Shown here piece by piece: positions 32,510 through 42,776 of a DNA stretch of 64,000 nucleotides (positions within the stretch are counted from its first letter, which is position 1; each line of letters opens with the position of its first letter). A program made the position numbers and the translations under genes. The stretch comes from Melieria omissa (taxonomy: Eukaryota > Arthropoda > Insecta > Diptera > Ulidiidae). The DNA is taken from the NCBI GenBank assembly GCA_963971225.1, contig OZ020270.1, forward strand, positions 74,664,432-74,728,431, given 5' to 3'. The notes beneath the pieces were generated by a model. The model was not told the DNA's origin. It saw only the letters and a program-made list of their open reading frames with translations, and did no database searches.

Positions 32510-34065
32510 CTTTATTATCAAAATAATATTTGGTGTGTGCCATTAGTAATGGAATATGACATCATTCAAATGACCGCCACGAGCAGCCTGGCACACCTCG
32601 ATTCTTTTGAGGTAATTTTAGGACTTTTTTACATATAGCAGGCACCAAGAACTGCACGTATGTTATCCCTCAAATGCTCCAGAGTTTGCGGATTGTCTGC
32701 ATAGACTTGGTCTTTCGCGTAGCCCCAAAGAAAAAAGTCTAAAGGGTTCAGATCGCACGATCTTGACGGCCAATTGGCATCAGCAAAACGCGAAATTATG
32801 CGTTCATCGAACCTGGTTCGGTTATCATACGGTCATAACGTTCAGAATTGACGGTAACGGTCTGTCCTTCGTCATTTTCGAAGATATATGGCCCTATGAC
32901 ACCACCGGACCATAATGCATAATGTACCACACAGTGACTCTAAGTGGATACATTGGGCGCTCGACAACCACGTGTGGATTTTCTGAGCCCCACACACGAC
33001 AATTTTTACTATTAACCCTTTGCAGCACGGTGGGAAGACGTATATCCCACCTAGAATACTACCACTTATCTTGAAAAGTTTTTAACAGATTGATACAAAA
33101 ATTGGTGTCCAGGGGTTTTCGGGGTCGCTGATCACGAATTTATTATCAGATTACCAAAATTCAAAATGGCGGATCCAATATGGCGGACCGAATTAGTGAA
33201 ACTTATTCACATCTGTATGAAAATTGGTATACGGAGGTTTTCGAGGTTGCTGATTACGAATTTGATATCAGATTACCGAAATTCAAAATGGCGGATCCAA
33301 TATGGCGGACCGAATTAGTTACACTTATTCATATCAATATGAAAATTGGTATACGGAGGTTTTCGGTTTTTTCACTAATTCTGTCGGCCATATTGGATCC
33401 GCTATTTTGAATTTCGGTAATCTGATATCAAATTCGTAATCAGCAACCTCGAAAACCTCCGTATACCAATTTTCATACAGATGTGAATAAGTTTCACTAA
33501 TTCGGTCCGCCATATTGGATCCGCCATATTGGATTGCTGAATTTCAAAAATTTGATTACATATTCGTGATCAGCGACCCCGAAAACCCCCAGGGCGACTA
33601 TTTTCATTGAAAAAAAGTTATCTGAAAAATGTATGCTTCCAAGGGTTAAGGTAACCGCCGAGGTGAAAATGTGCTTCATCGCTGAAGAAAATTTTGTGCG
33701 AAAAATTGGTATTTTCGGACTGTTTTTCAAGCACCCATTCGGCGTAGTTACGACGCATTCTGTGATCTCCCGGCTCTAATTTCTGCACCAATTGAACTTT
33801 GTATGGATGAAGATGCAAATTTAAATGCAAGCAAGGGGAAGCGATAAATTCGGGTCATCTTCAACACTGGCAGCTACAGCAGCGATATTTTCGGCCGAAC
33901 GAGCAATAAATTCGAAATTGTTGACGAAACAGGCCTTCCGTGACGTCTGAAATCCTTCTTTAGTGCGCGAAAAGTGGTGCTCAAATTTTCACAATTTTTG
34001 TAGTGAATTTTCCCAATGTTTACGCGTTGAGCGATGCTAAATCGGTCCATTTTCTTAAATGGCAA
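32510..34065 (-). pseudogene. Mariner-type transposase relic
   Basis: N-terminal piece from about 34065 (RFSIAQRVNIGKIHYKNCENLSTTF) is a helix-turn-helix start. The middle piece at 33830-33650 has LHPYKVQLVQKLEPGDHRMRR and KIFFSDEAHFHLGGYLN, the FSDEAHF block carrying the first catalytic Asp. After the MITE the frame resumes with SENPHVVVERPMYPLRVTVW near 32985-32925, then a stop-rich C-terminal region with readable fragments to about 32510. Resembles the insect transposase group with a FSDEAHFxLxG motif. Many stops; long dead. Confidence 0.75.
33016..33645. mobile_element. PiggyBac-like foldback MITE
   Basis: Ends CCCTTTGCAGC / CCAAGGG with TTAA at 33012-33015 and 33646-33649. Interior built from a ~115-bp unit (TGGCGGATCCAATATGGCGGA, AAAATTGGTATACGGAGGTT) present twice in direct and about twice in inverted orientation. 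It interrupts the transposase relic. Confidence 0.85.
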
Positions 34066-34159
34066 ACACTAAACTACAATATTAACACAATGCAACGACA
34101 GCTGCGGTTGTGGAACGCAGGGCTGCCAAAGTTTTCGGTTCGAACTGAAAAACCCTGTA

Positions 34160-34909
34160 CAAAGAATCTAATTCCTGCATGCTGTTTTACGAAAAAATAC
34201 GTAAATCTAATTAATTGAAAATTTGGGTAATGTACCTAAAATAGGACCAAATGGCTTTATATGTAAATAATTAACTAATATAAATGGTTTTTCTTTAGTT
34301 TTAAGAAATTTAGGAAAAACGTATCAATTAAGTATTTAATACCCGTTCTACATCTCCTCGTGGTTGAGAGACAGTAACGTAGCGATGATGGCTAACGTAG
34401 AAAGAGTGAACGGCCTGTTCCTAACTTAACACGTTCACGCCGGCACGGGCCACCAGTGGCCCACGCTAGACTGTCTCATCGGGCGGCGTGTACCACCAAG
34501 ATCTCGAAACCCTTCCACTGTTAATGCCCATGGATGAAACCAAACTGCTTTATAGAGACTTCACTGACCTCGTCGGACAAACGAATGAACTGTACGAGTC
34601 AATTCGGGGGCTATGCATTATTATTAGTTACATTAGAATCTAATGGACTTCGAGTAAGCCGCAAGTCTTCTTGGCCATTGAGTCTAGTTCATCAAGATAG
34701 TTGAATGCTTAAAGCAATGAAGGCAAACGACAATGCGGTTAGACAAAAGTATACCCTTTCCATCACTATGATAATCACGTACAGACTAATTTGTTATCAA
34801 TAGGGATCAGAATTATATGCACGTGCATATTATTTTGGACCTTGGGATTTGAACGGGACCATGAGAGAAACTATTTTTATTGAAACATATTAAGAATGAT
34901 GTAACATAT
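34160..34909. other. No recognised gene
   Basis: A G/C-richer island at 34360-34680 contains TTAACACGTTCACGCCGGCACGG at 34426, which could be a lone piggyBac-type end, but no partner was found. No ORF with a recognisable domain. Ends with ATAT (34906-34909), the duplication of Gypsy B. Confidence 0.5.
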
Positions 34910-35331
34910 TGAAACGATAAGGCACTCTGTGCTTAATGCTTTTCTATGCACGAATGCTTTTCCAAGCATACTTGTAAGCATGAACTTTGAAGTACGGCAA
35001 ATTTGGTATAATTCGCTTGGTATAATCCGAAATGGCAAGGATGGTTCGCGAAAGGTGATGAGCTTTGGTAGAACAATCGAGATAGAAAGTAAAACTGGAA
35101 TGTGCACGAAACGTCGGTGCGATAAGAAAACTAGTATAAAAGCAGCAGTGTGCAGCACAAGAGGTCAAGTCTTAGTTGAGCAAGCAAAGTGGTGACAAGT
35201 GTAGATACCAGCAAAGTGTAATACGGTAAATAAAGTGATTGTTAGTTTTTGACGGCGTTTGTGTTGAATAATTGAAGTTGTTTTATTTTCAAACACAATC
35301 CAAACGAACCTGTGAAGTAATTTTCGTAACA
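34910..35331 (+). repeat. Gypsy B 5' LTR
   Basis: 422 bp, about 95% like 38736-39157 by eye. GTATAAAAGCAGCAG near 35135 is a plausible TATA box. Followed by a primer site at 35334-35350 (TGGTGTCAGAAGTTCGG) that matches the tRNA-Leu site of element A over its first 13 bases. Confidence 0.88.
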
Positions 35332-35395
35332 TTTGGTGTCAGAAGTTCGGATTGTGTTACTGAAGATAAACAAAAAAATTATAAAAATACAGACA

Positions 35396-37045
35396 TGGTT
35401 AAACTGGAGCAGCTGAAGGTGGACCAGTTGAAGAAGGAGCTGGCTGCTTGGAATTTGCCGACTACTGGTGGTAAAGTAGAGTTGCAGCTGCGCTTGGGTG
35501 AGGCGTGTGAGGCACGAGGCGTCGATTTTACTGCGTACGAGTTCGGGACGCAGGAGCTAGAGGTGTCGACCAAGGTAGAGGAATCGCCTGCTGGTGCTGC
35601 GTCGATGCAAAATACGGCTGCAGCGGCTGCGCCACTACAAGCATTAAATTAAACTGTGTTACGCAGCAAATGTTTGAACAGCGTATACGAATCTCGGAAA
35701 ACCAGCACACGTGTTCAGTATTCATTCCATAAACCCAGTAATATGAGTTATTTGTCTGAATCATACTTTGAAATATAACCTATATAATATACTTTGAGTG
35801 TAATATGGGCTGTCCACGCACTTTTTCAATTTATTCTTCAATTTTTGCAAGAGAACGTGTCGGCTGCACGTAGGAAACTGTATTTCAACTACAACGCGAC
35901 GCAGTTGTGCGCAGGCACGCCTCTCCGCCGCACGCGACTATGTCGCTGTATACGCTGTCTTATAGTACTGCATTTTTTACAAAAAATTGAACTACGCTGA
36001 GCTGTGCTGCGTGTGCGGCCTGCGTGTCCGTATACTCCTAGGCTTAGACATGAGCCAGCTAATGATTGCAATGAAAGGCATGTTCGAGACTTCCAATCGT
36101 GAAAATCGCGAAATGTCTGCACAAATGGCAGCGAAACTAGAAACTACGAATCAGGAAATTTCGGCAAAAGTCGAAACTGCCAATCAGGAAATTTCAGCAA
36201 GAATGGAATCGGCGAACCGGGAAGTAGCAGAGCGAATGGAAACCATACTCCAGGAAAATGCGGAAAAATTTGAAAATGCTAATCGCGAGTTGTCAAGCAA
36301 ACTTCAGGAAAATTCTGCGCGCTTGGAGCAGAAAGTGGAAGAAATTTCAGACAGGATTAATGTGAAAGTTGAGCACCTGGAGACGCGAGTAGAACATTTA
36401 GACAAACGAGTTGACAATCTGGAAGATTCGGTGAACAGAAAAATCTACGAGCGGCTTGTCCGGAATGTTCGAGAAGTGATTACGAGGCCGTCATGAGAGC
36501 GTTGGCTGCGAAGTACAGCAAAGAGCACAACCATACGCTGTACTATTGTGAGCTGAAGAACCGCAGGCAAAGAGCCAGCGAGGCGCTGCAGATATATGCT
36601 GCAGACATTGAGTGGCTCGTATAGTTGTGCTACCCAAAATTCGGCGCTGATGATCTCGAGAGGATGAAGATTGAGTCGTTCATTGAAGGTCATTCATGAT
36701 CCGGAGACACGTCGCAGTGCGTTGATGATGGGCAAGCCGACATTTAAAAAGACGGTGACCAGCGCGATGACATATGAGGCGACATGGATGGGAGGCACTC
36801 GGTATGCACCTGCAAGGATACGCCAAATCCAGCCGGACAGTGACATTTCGATCCAGGCCATAAGCTCTGAGATACCGGACAGGCCACGGGTGGTCTCCTT
36901 TCAAGTGGTTTGCTGGACATGTGGCAAGCAGGATCACATAGCACGGGACTGCCGCCAACGAAAAAGGCGTTCCCGTTCTCGATCGAAATCGCCTGAAGCG
37001 AGGAATACTGACAATCGAGGCCCAGCCAACAAGCGCAGGGCGTGA
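35396..37045 (+). pseudogene. Gypsy B gag
   Basis: Starts MVKLEQLKVDQLKKEL at 35396 with the same SAP-like N-terminus as element A. It is broken at about 35648 by a ~390-bp insertion and resumes at about 36043 with LDMSQLMIAMKGM and a long coiled coil. A deletion near 36465-36490 removes part of the capsid region. Stops at about 36624 and a register change near 36690 follow. The CCHC knuckle CWTCGKQDHIARDC lies near 36915-36955. Ends at 37045. Clear paralogue of the element A gag; dead. Confidence 0.85.
35649..36040. other. ~390-bp insertion in Gypsy B gag
   Basis: Sequence between ...CAAGCATTA and GGCTTAGACATGAGCC is absent from the matching place in element A. It is G/C-richer at its right half, with no TIR, tail or ORF that I recognise. 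GCATTA / GCTTA at the edges may be a degenerate duplication. Confidence 0.55.
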
Positions 37046-37079
37046 GCTGATCCCCACAACCCGCTGCTCCACCGTCCTT

Positions 37080-38735
37080 GTCTCACAGCTGAAACGACAA
37101 CCCAGCAGCTTGACGATTGAAGGAAAGATAGATGGAAAATTGTTCGTGTTGACACTGGACACTGGAGCGTCATATTCGCTCATAAAAAGGAAGCTGCTGA
37201 AGAACTGGGAACCACTGCATGGCATACAGCTGAGCACTGCGACTGGCGAGCGTGCGCCGGTAAGAGGAAAAGTAACAAAAACAATTCATCGTCGCGGATA
37301 TAATGGACGACGTGATTATCGGCGTGGATTTCATGATTAGGCACGGTTTCACGCTGGACCTGAAGGAAAATGTGCTGAGATATGCCAACGTTGAATTCCC
37401 GCTGCACACCGGCTATGAGCGAAGCGTGGCGGTAAGGAAGGTTGTATCGTGTCAACACAGGAGGTGGACGAGGACGATGGGACGAGTCGGCTGTTGGTTT
37501 TAGAAGCACCGAAACAAGGACACGACAACATCATCATCGGACGTACATTAGTGGAACCTAAAAATGGCAGAATACCAGTCAGAATACTGAACCCCCTGAA
37601 TGCACCCAGATATGTCGAGAAAGATGAGGTAATTGGCGAGTGTAAGGAAGCTGTAGCAGTGGTCAATTGCGAGAGTAGCCCACCTGGAGGTAATAAGAAG
37701 AGCGATTTTAACATGGACGCCATACCGTAGAACCAGTGGAGCAGCGAATTGACAGCCGAGCAGAAACAGAAGGAACGGTCACTCCTACAGCACTATGGGT
37801 CAATATTTGCAACAGAAGCGGGCGGAAGAACAGCCATAGTGAAACACAACATCGACACCGGAAGTGCGAAACCAATCCGCCAACCGCCAAGATGAGTTCC
37901 TCTGGCCAAGAGGGAGGAGGTCGCAACTTTAATCGAAAACATGGGTAAAGAAAAGGTCATAGAGCCGTCGTCGGGCCCTTGGTGTTCGCCGGTCGTGCTA
38001 GTCAAGAAAAAGGATGGCAGTACCCGATTTTGTGTGGACTATCGAAAGCTCAATGACGTGACTAAAAAGGACAGCTATCCACTACCTCGGATCGATGACA
38101 CCCGGGACACACTGTAAGGCACACAGTGGTTTTCCACACTCGACTTACGCAGCGGCTATTGGCAGGTGGAGCTTGCAGACCAGGTCAAGGAGAAAACGGC
38201 TTTTAGTGTTGGCGACGGTTTGTGGTAGTTCACCGTCATGCCGTTTGGACTCTGCAACGCACCAGCAACATTCGAGCGGCTAATGGAACGTGTACTAAAA
38301 GGGCTGCATTGGCGGACGTGTCTGGTATACCTCGACGACATAATGGTGATGGGCAAAAGCTTCGACAACCACCTGGAATAGCTGAAGGAGGTATTCGAGC
38401 GAATATAAAACGCCGGCCTTAAACTCAACCCAAATAAGTGCTCGCTGTTCCAAAAAGAGGTCAAGTATCTGGGTCATACGGTTTCCGCCCGCGGAGTACA
38501 TACGGATGAAGGAAAAATCACGGCGGTGAAAGAGTGGCCCCGGCCACGCAATCTACACGAACTCCGCAGTTTCCTGCGCTTGTGCACATATTACCGAAGA
38601 TTCGTTCCTGGATTTGAGAACATAGCCGGCAGCTTGCTCAAACTGACGAAAAAGAATCAAGCCTTCGCGTGGGGTGAAGAGCAGGAGCAGGCACTCGGCA
38701 CTTGTTCGGGACGAACAAGTCTAAGTGAAGGGCAG
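37080..38735 (+). pseudogene. Gypsy B pol remnant
   Basis: Protease with LTLDTGASYSLIK near 37150, then frameshifts near 37285 and 37440, and a stop at 37728. RT retains [21 protein letters not shown], the catalytic YLDD near 38330 and KCSLFQKEVKYLGHT, but carries in-frame stops near 38115, 38226, 38380 and 38406. RNase H ends right after EEQEQAL. Integrase is missing and only the last ~40 bases of the pol end precede the LTR. Confidence 0.85.
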
Positions 38736-39157
38736 TGAAACGATCAGGCACTCTGTGCGTAATGCTTTTCTATGCACCAATGCTTTTCCAAGCATACTTG
38801 TAGGCATGAGCTTTGAAGTACGCTAAATGTGGTATAATTCGCTTGGTATAGTTTGATATGGCAAGGATGGTTCGCGAAAGGTGATGAGCTTTGGTAAAAC
38901 AATCGAGATAGAAAGTAAAACTGGAATGTGCACGAAACTTCGGCGCGATAAGAAAACTAGTATAAAAGCAGCAGTGTGCAGCACAAGGGGTCAAGTCTTA
39001 GTTGAGCAAGCAAAGTGGTGACAAGTGTAGATACCAGCAAAGTGTAATACGGTAAATAAAGTGATTGTTAGTTTTTGACTGCGTTTGTGCTGAATAATTG
39101 AAGTTGTTTGATTTTCAAACACAATCCAAACGAACCTGTGAAGTAATTTTCGTAACA
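38736..39157 (+). repeat. Gypsy B 3' LTR
   Basis: 422 bp, same ends and length as the 5' LTR with scattered substitutions, pointing to an older insertion than the BEL element. TATA-like GTATAAAAGC near 38960. Confidence 0.88.
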
Positions 39158-39279
39158 ATATGCACTGCATATTTGCATATTTTTTGTTTGTATATTTTGC
39201 ATTTCTTTTTTGTACATTTTGGCATATTTTTGCCTGTTTTTTTTCCTTTTTTGCCGAATTTGGCGTAAGGATGTATATA
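39158..39279. other. Spacer between Gypsy B and mariner
   Basis: T-rich with repeated GCATATTTT and TTTTTTGCC stretches; no ORF. Contains the left TA of the mariner at 39278-39279. Confidence 0.5.
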
Positions 39280-39650
39280 ACTTTCGTTCAATAATGTGTG
39301 TGACTGACACATAGATGGCGGCACTAATACTAAATCAATATTTTTTTTCAAAATTGTGAACCTTTTTAGGCTTACTGTCAAAATTATATGTCAATCCGAC
39401 AGGCCCGACGAGAGGGGGTGGTAAAGGTGGGATTCCCACCGGGCCCGGAGTTTCTAACGGGGCCCGGATTTCAATCGAAATCTAAAAATTTGGGAAAAGT
39501 TTAATATGCACTTTTGCAATCTGATTAGAACCGTAAAAGAATGTAACTGGTTTATTATCTACCTATCTTAATCAGACATTATGCAGACGGGCCCGGGCCC
39601 AACATTAAAAAATGTTTTCTTCGTAAAACAAACAAAAATTGTCAAAATAT

Positions 39651-40046
39651 TGTTACGAATACTACGTCTAGTGGGCTGTTACGTATCACTGGATTGTGCA
39701 ATTTGAAAATGAAACAACTTTAATTATTCCAACGCAGCCAATTCAAAACCAAGAGTCACTTTATTATTCACAGTTTTACACTTTACTGTTCCTACACTTA
39801 AGTATTTGCTTAATTACTCCGTGTGGCAACTTCACTTGTCAAAATCAGACTGACTCGCTGCTCCTCATCCGGCTGCCTTTTATACCTGTCAGGCCATCGC
39901 GCACATTCCGGAGTGGACTAAAAGTTTCCATTTTTGCCAGGTTGGACTAAAAGTTATTATCGCGGCCGTCGTTGCCACATTGAATGATAGCACGGCGCGA
40001 AGCGGCAGGGTTGCTTTGCACAGCGACAGACTGTCTTATCGTTACA
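39651..40046 (-). repeat. Solo LTR of Gypsy A family
   Basis: 396 bp from TGTTACGAATAC to TATCGTTACA, homologous to the LTRs at 24224 and 29772 and in the same orientation. Flanked by ATAT on both sides (39647-39650 and 40047-40050). No internal region, so it is the product of LTR-LTR recombination. Confidence 0.93.
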
Positions 40047-40206
40047 ATATTTTACATTTGAATCGTTGAAAAAAATCCGAAATTGGTAAGTTCAAAATAT
40101 CGCGCGCTATAACTTTGCATACGCGTATATTGCTGCGATTGCTGCTAGTGTTCACTAAATATCAGTAGCGGACTATCGATAGTCTAGGTCTATCGATATT
40201 TAGTGA

Positions 40207-42082
40207 TTGTTACTCATTCAACAAGAAATCAAAAAACTGAATCTGACCGCAGAAACTCTTCGGGACGTCAATGGCATTCTAAAATTCATGAGTACATTTG
40301 AGTGTGTCTTGATGGCTTCCATTTGGTTCAAAATTCTTCAGGCTATTAATGAAAGAAATCTGGTTCTTCAAGAGATGAACGCTACCATTGACGTTGAAGT
40401 CGACAATACTCGAAGTTTACATGCCGACTTGCAGCTTCTACGCGACCAGTGGAGTGGAATTTATAATGAATGCAAAATCGTCGCCGAAAATTTCATCGAT
40501 ACTTCATCCATTTTACGACCATCCAGGAAAAAAAACGTGTTGACTCGTCACATGATATCGTCAATGAAGACTGCACTATTGAAGAAATCGATTTCAAGAG
40601 AAACACTGTTTTTGTCATAATCGATTCAATCATGAGTGGAATAAGTAGAAGATTTCAAGCTATAAATGAACTGAATGAAACATTTTCATTTCTGTGGCAG
40701 TTTTCAGATACAAACATTCAAGAATGTCAGACTGCTGCAGAAAAATTTTCAGTCAAATATCCTGCTGATGTATCTCAAAACCTATCAAATGAAATTATAC
40801 ACCTCACGAATATATATGAAGCAAATTTTGGACCTCAACTACCTCCATTCGATTTACTCAATGCCATTTATGCGATTTATGCCATTACTGTACATCATCT
40901 ATACACATGACATACCCAATCCAATGGACGACAGAATGATTGCCACTTTCGCCGACGACACTGTTCTAATAGCGTCTGACAAAAGCATAAACGTTGCTTC
41001 ATTGAAGCTGCAGCAGCTGATCAACACAACGATGACCTGGTTCACGAAATGGGGAATTGAAGTAAACGCAGACAAAACTGTCCAAGTAATTTATACAAAC
41101 CGAAAATATGACCATCAAATCCTGACAATTAATAACACACCAATCGCACAAGACAAAAAAGCCAAATATCTGGGCATAATCATTGACGCAAAGCTGACTT
41201 GGAAGGACCACATAATTCAGAAAAGGAACGAAGTGAAAAACCGATTCCGACAACTGTACTGGCTACTCAACAAGGACTCAAAACTGTCGCTATTCAATAA
41301 ACTATTAATATATAAAACGATGATAACACCAATATGGAAATACGGCATAGAACTATGGGGGACAGCCAGCAAATCAAACATACAAATAATCCAACGACTA
41401 CAATCAAAAATTTTAAGGACTATCACCAATGCACCCTGGTATATAACGAATGACGATATCCACCGCAACTTAAACATAGAACCCGTCAAAGACGTAATCG
41501 AGAAAAGCAGTACCAAGCACGCACTTAGACTCCTAACCCATTCAAACAAAGAAGTGCAACGAATACCTCAAATGGAACTAACAAAGGAGAGAAGACTGAA
41601 GAGAACTACACCGACAGCATTAACAGACACAAGCGCTATAATAGCAGAAATTACTAAAACATAAACCTAATAATGTACTCAAAATCGTTAAACATATTAC
41701 TTAAGTATTGATTTAATGTAGTAACTATCTTCCCACCCCTGTTAACTCAATTACTAAGTGCCCACGGGCAGATGTAATCAATTTGGGATGTAAAAAAAAA
41801 AAAAAAAAAAAAAAAATTTATGCGAAGAAATTGAACAGACTTTTCCCAAACGTTTGCATCGCTCTGCGTATATTTTGCACGATTCCAGTATCTGTTGCGA
41901 GTGGTGAGCGGTCGTTCAGTGTTTTGGCAAGAATAAAAAACTTCCATCGGTCCTGCTCAACCCAAACTAGAGTGTCAAGTCTAGCTACTCTGTGTTTGGA
42001 AGCACAACTGGCCAGAGAATTAGATTTTGAAGAGCTCATCAACTCGTTCGCATCAGCTAAAGCAAGGAAAGCTCACTTATGA
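40207..42082 (+). pseudogene. hAT transposase, split by a Jockey insertion
   Basis: The first part (40207-40530) reads FECVLMASIWFKILQAIN, RSLHADLQLLRDQW. A register change in an A-run near 40528-40536 leads to the second part up to LPPFDLLNAIYA (40875). After the inserted Jockey copy and its duplicated ATTTATGCGA the same frame resumes with KKLNRLFPNVCIALRIF. The hAT dimerisation domain follows (VASGERSFSVLARIKN, LCLEAQLARELDFEELI), ending at 42082. The C-terminal SGERSFS pattern and the DUF4371-like body suggest the ZMYM-type hAT group. The N-terminus is not found. Confidence 0.85.
40876..41815 (+). mobile_element. 5'-truncated Jockey-type LINE
   Basis: About 940 bp ending in a poly(A) run (41792-41816), flanked by ATTTATGCGA at 40866-40875 and 41816-41825. 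It encodes the C-terminal part of an RT (stop at 41664): ATFADDTVLIASD with the catalytic ADD, KTVQVIYTNRK, KYLGIIIDAKLTW and IWKYGIELWG. The 5' truncation removes endonuclease and most of RT, as is usual for LINE copies. Confidence 0.93.
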
Positions 42083-42243
42083 ATAATCATTTGTGTAATA
42101 TCGTTGAATTTTATAAAAAGTAATACCTTTTCTTATATTAAAATGATTTATTCAACAAATATTCACTGTAAGATCATAAAATAAATTCTTTTTCCAAGTA
42201 TTTGTATTTTTATTTCTTGATACTATCAACTCGATCACTATAT

Positions 42244-42470
42244 AATTATAAAATAGGTTCGATGCTGTTTCAACAATCTTTATTTTCGAACTGAACTCCT
42301 TACAATTTTCATTTTCTTCTCTAAGCAGTAGTTACATTAGTATTAGTAGTTGGTTGAACTTAGTTGTTATACATGTTGTTATAATTGTTATAGTATTTGT
42401 AGTAGTAATATTAATAGTAATAGTTAGAAATAGTAGTAGTTAATAAGGGTTGCCAGATTATAATATAACT
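42244..42470 (-). repeat. Gypsy C 3' LTR
   Basis: 227 bp, matching 47291-47517 except for a few substitutions (TTTTCATTTT versus TTTCCATTTT, TGTTGTTAT versus TGTAGTTAT, and the terminal ACT versus GCT). Confidence 0.92.
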
Positions 42471-42776
42471 CCTCCACCCTCAAGATATTTGTGCCTCTAC
42501 AAATACTTACAAATTTTTTTTTTTAATTAATAATTTAAACAACATATTTGAGTTGTGTGCTTGATATAGGTAATGGAAATCGTTAACATATTCTTAAAAT
42601 ATTGGATCGTAGTTATGAGATATGAATACTTATTAATAGATAGAACCAAAAAAAAATATTATTCTCTTTGCTTAGAATTTTTAACTATTACAAATTTTTT
42701 TTTTTTCATTTGATAATAATAATAATTTTTCGTGAACTTCAACTTTTCAAATATTCGTATCTAGAATTTAGTGTAT

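Larger units (their letters stand above)
32438..34157 (-). mobile_element. Tc1/mariner-superfamily element
   Basis: 1.72 kb with ends CAGGGTTTTTCA... / ...TGAAAAACCCTG, flanked by TA (32436-32437 and 34158-34159). It carries a decayed minus-strand transposase, split by a piggyBac-like MITE (33016-33645). Confidence 0.88.
34910..39157 (+). mobile_element. Ty3/Gypsy element B, internally deleted
   Basis: Plus-strand element with 422-bp LTRs (34910-35331 and 38736-39157; TGAAACGAT...CGTAACA) and the duplication ATAT on both sides (34906-34909 and 39158-39161). Gag and pol are close relatives of element A, but the LTRs match A only at their tips. Pol breaks off in the RNase H region near 38695 and joins directly to the last bases before the 3' LTR, removing RNase H and nearly all integrase. 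Multiple stops and a foreign insertion in gag. Cannot be autonomous. Confidence 0.92.

Noticed and set aside
34426..34460. PiggyBac end TTAACACGTTCACGCC
   Set aside because: No inverted partner with TTAA found nearby, so a lone resemblance.
40152..40205. Small CACTAAATATC hairpin as a separate MITE
   Set aside because: Only about 54 bp with no target duplication; may simply belong to the hAT sequence.
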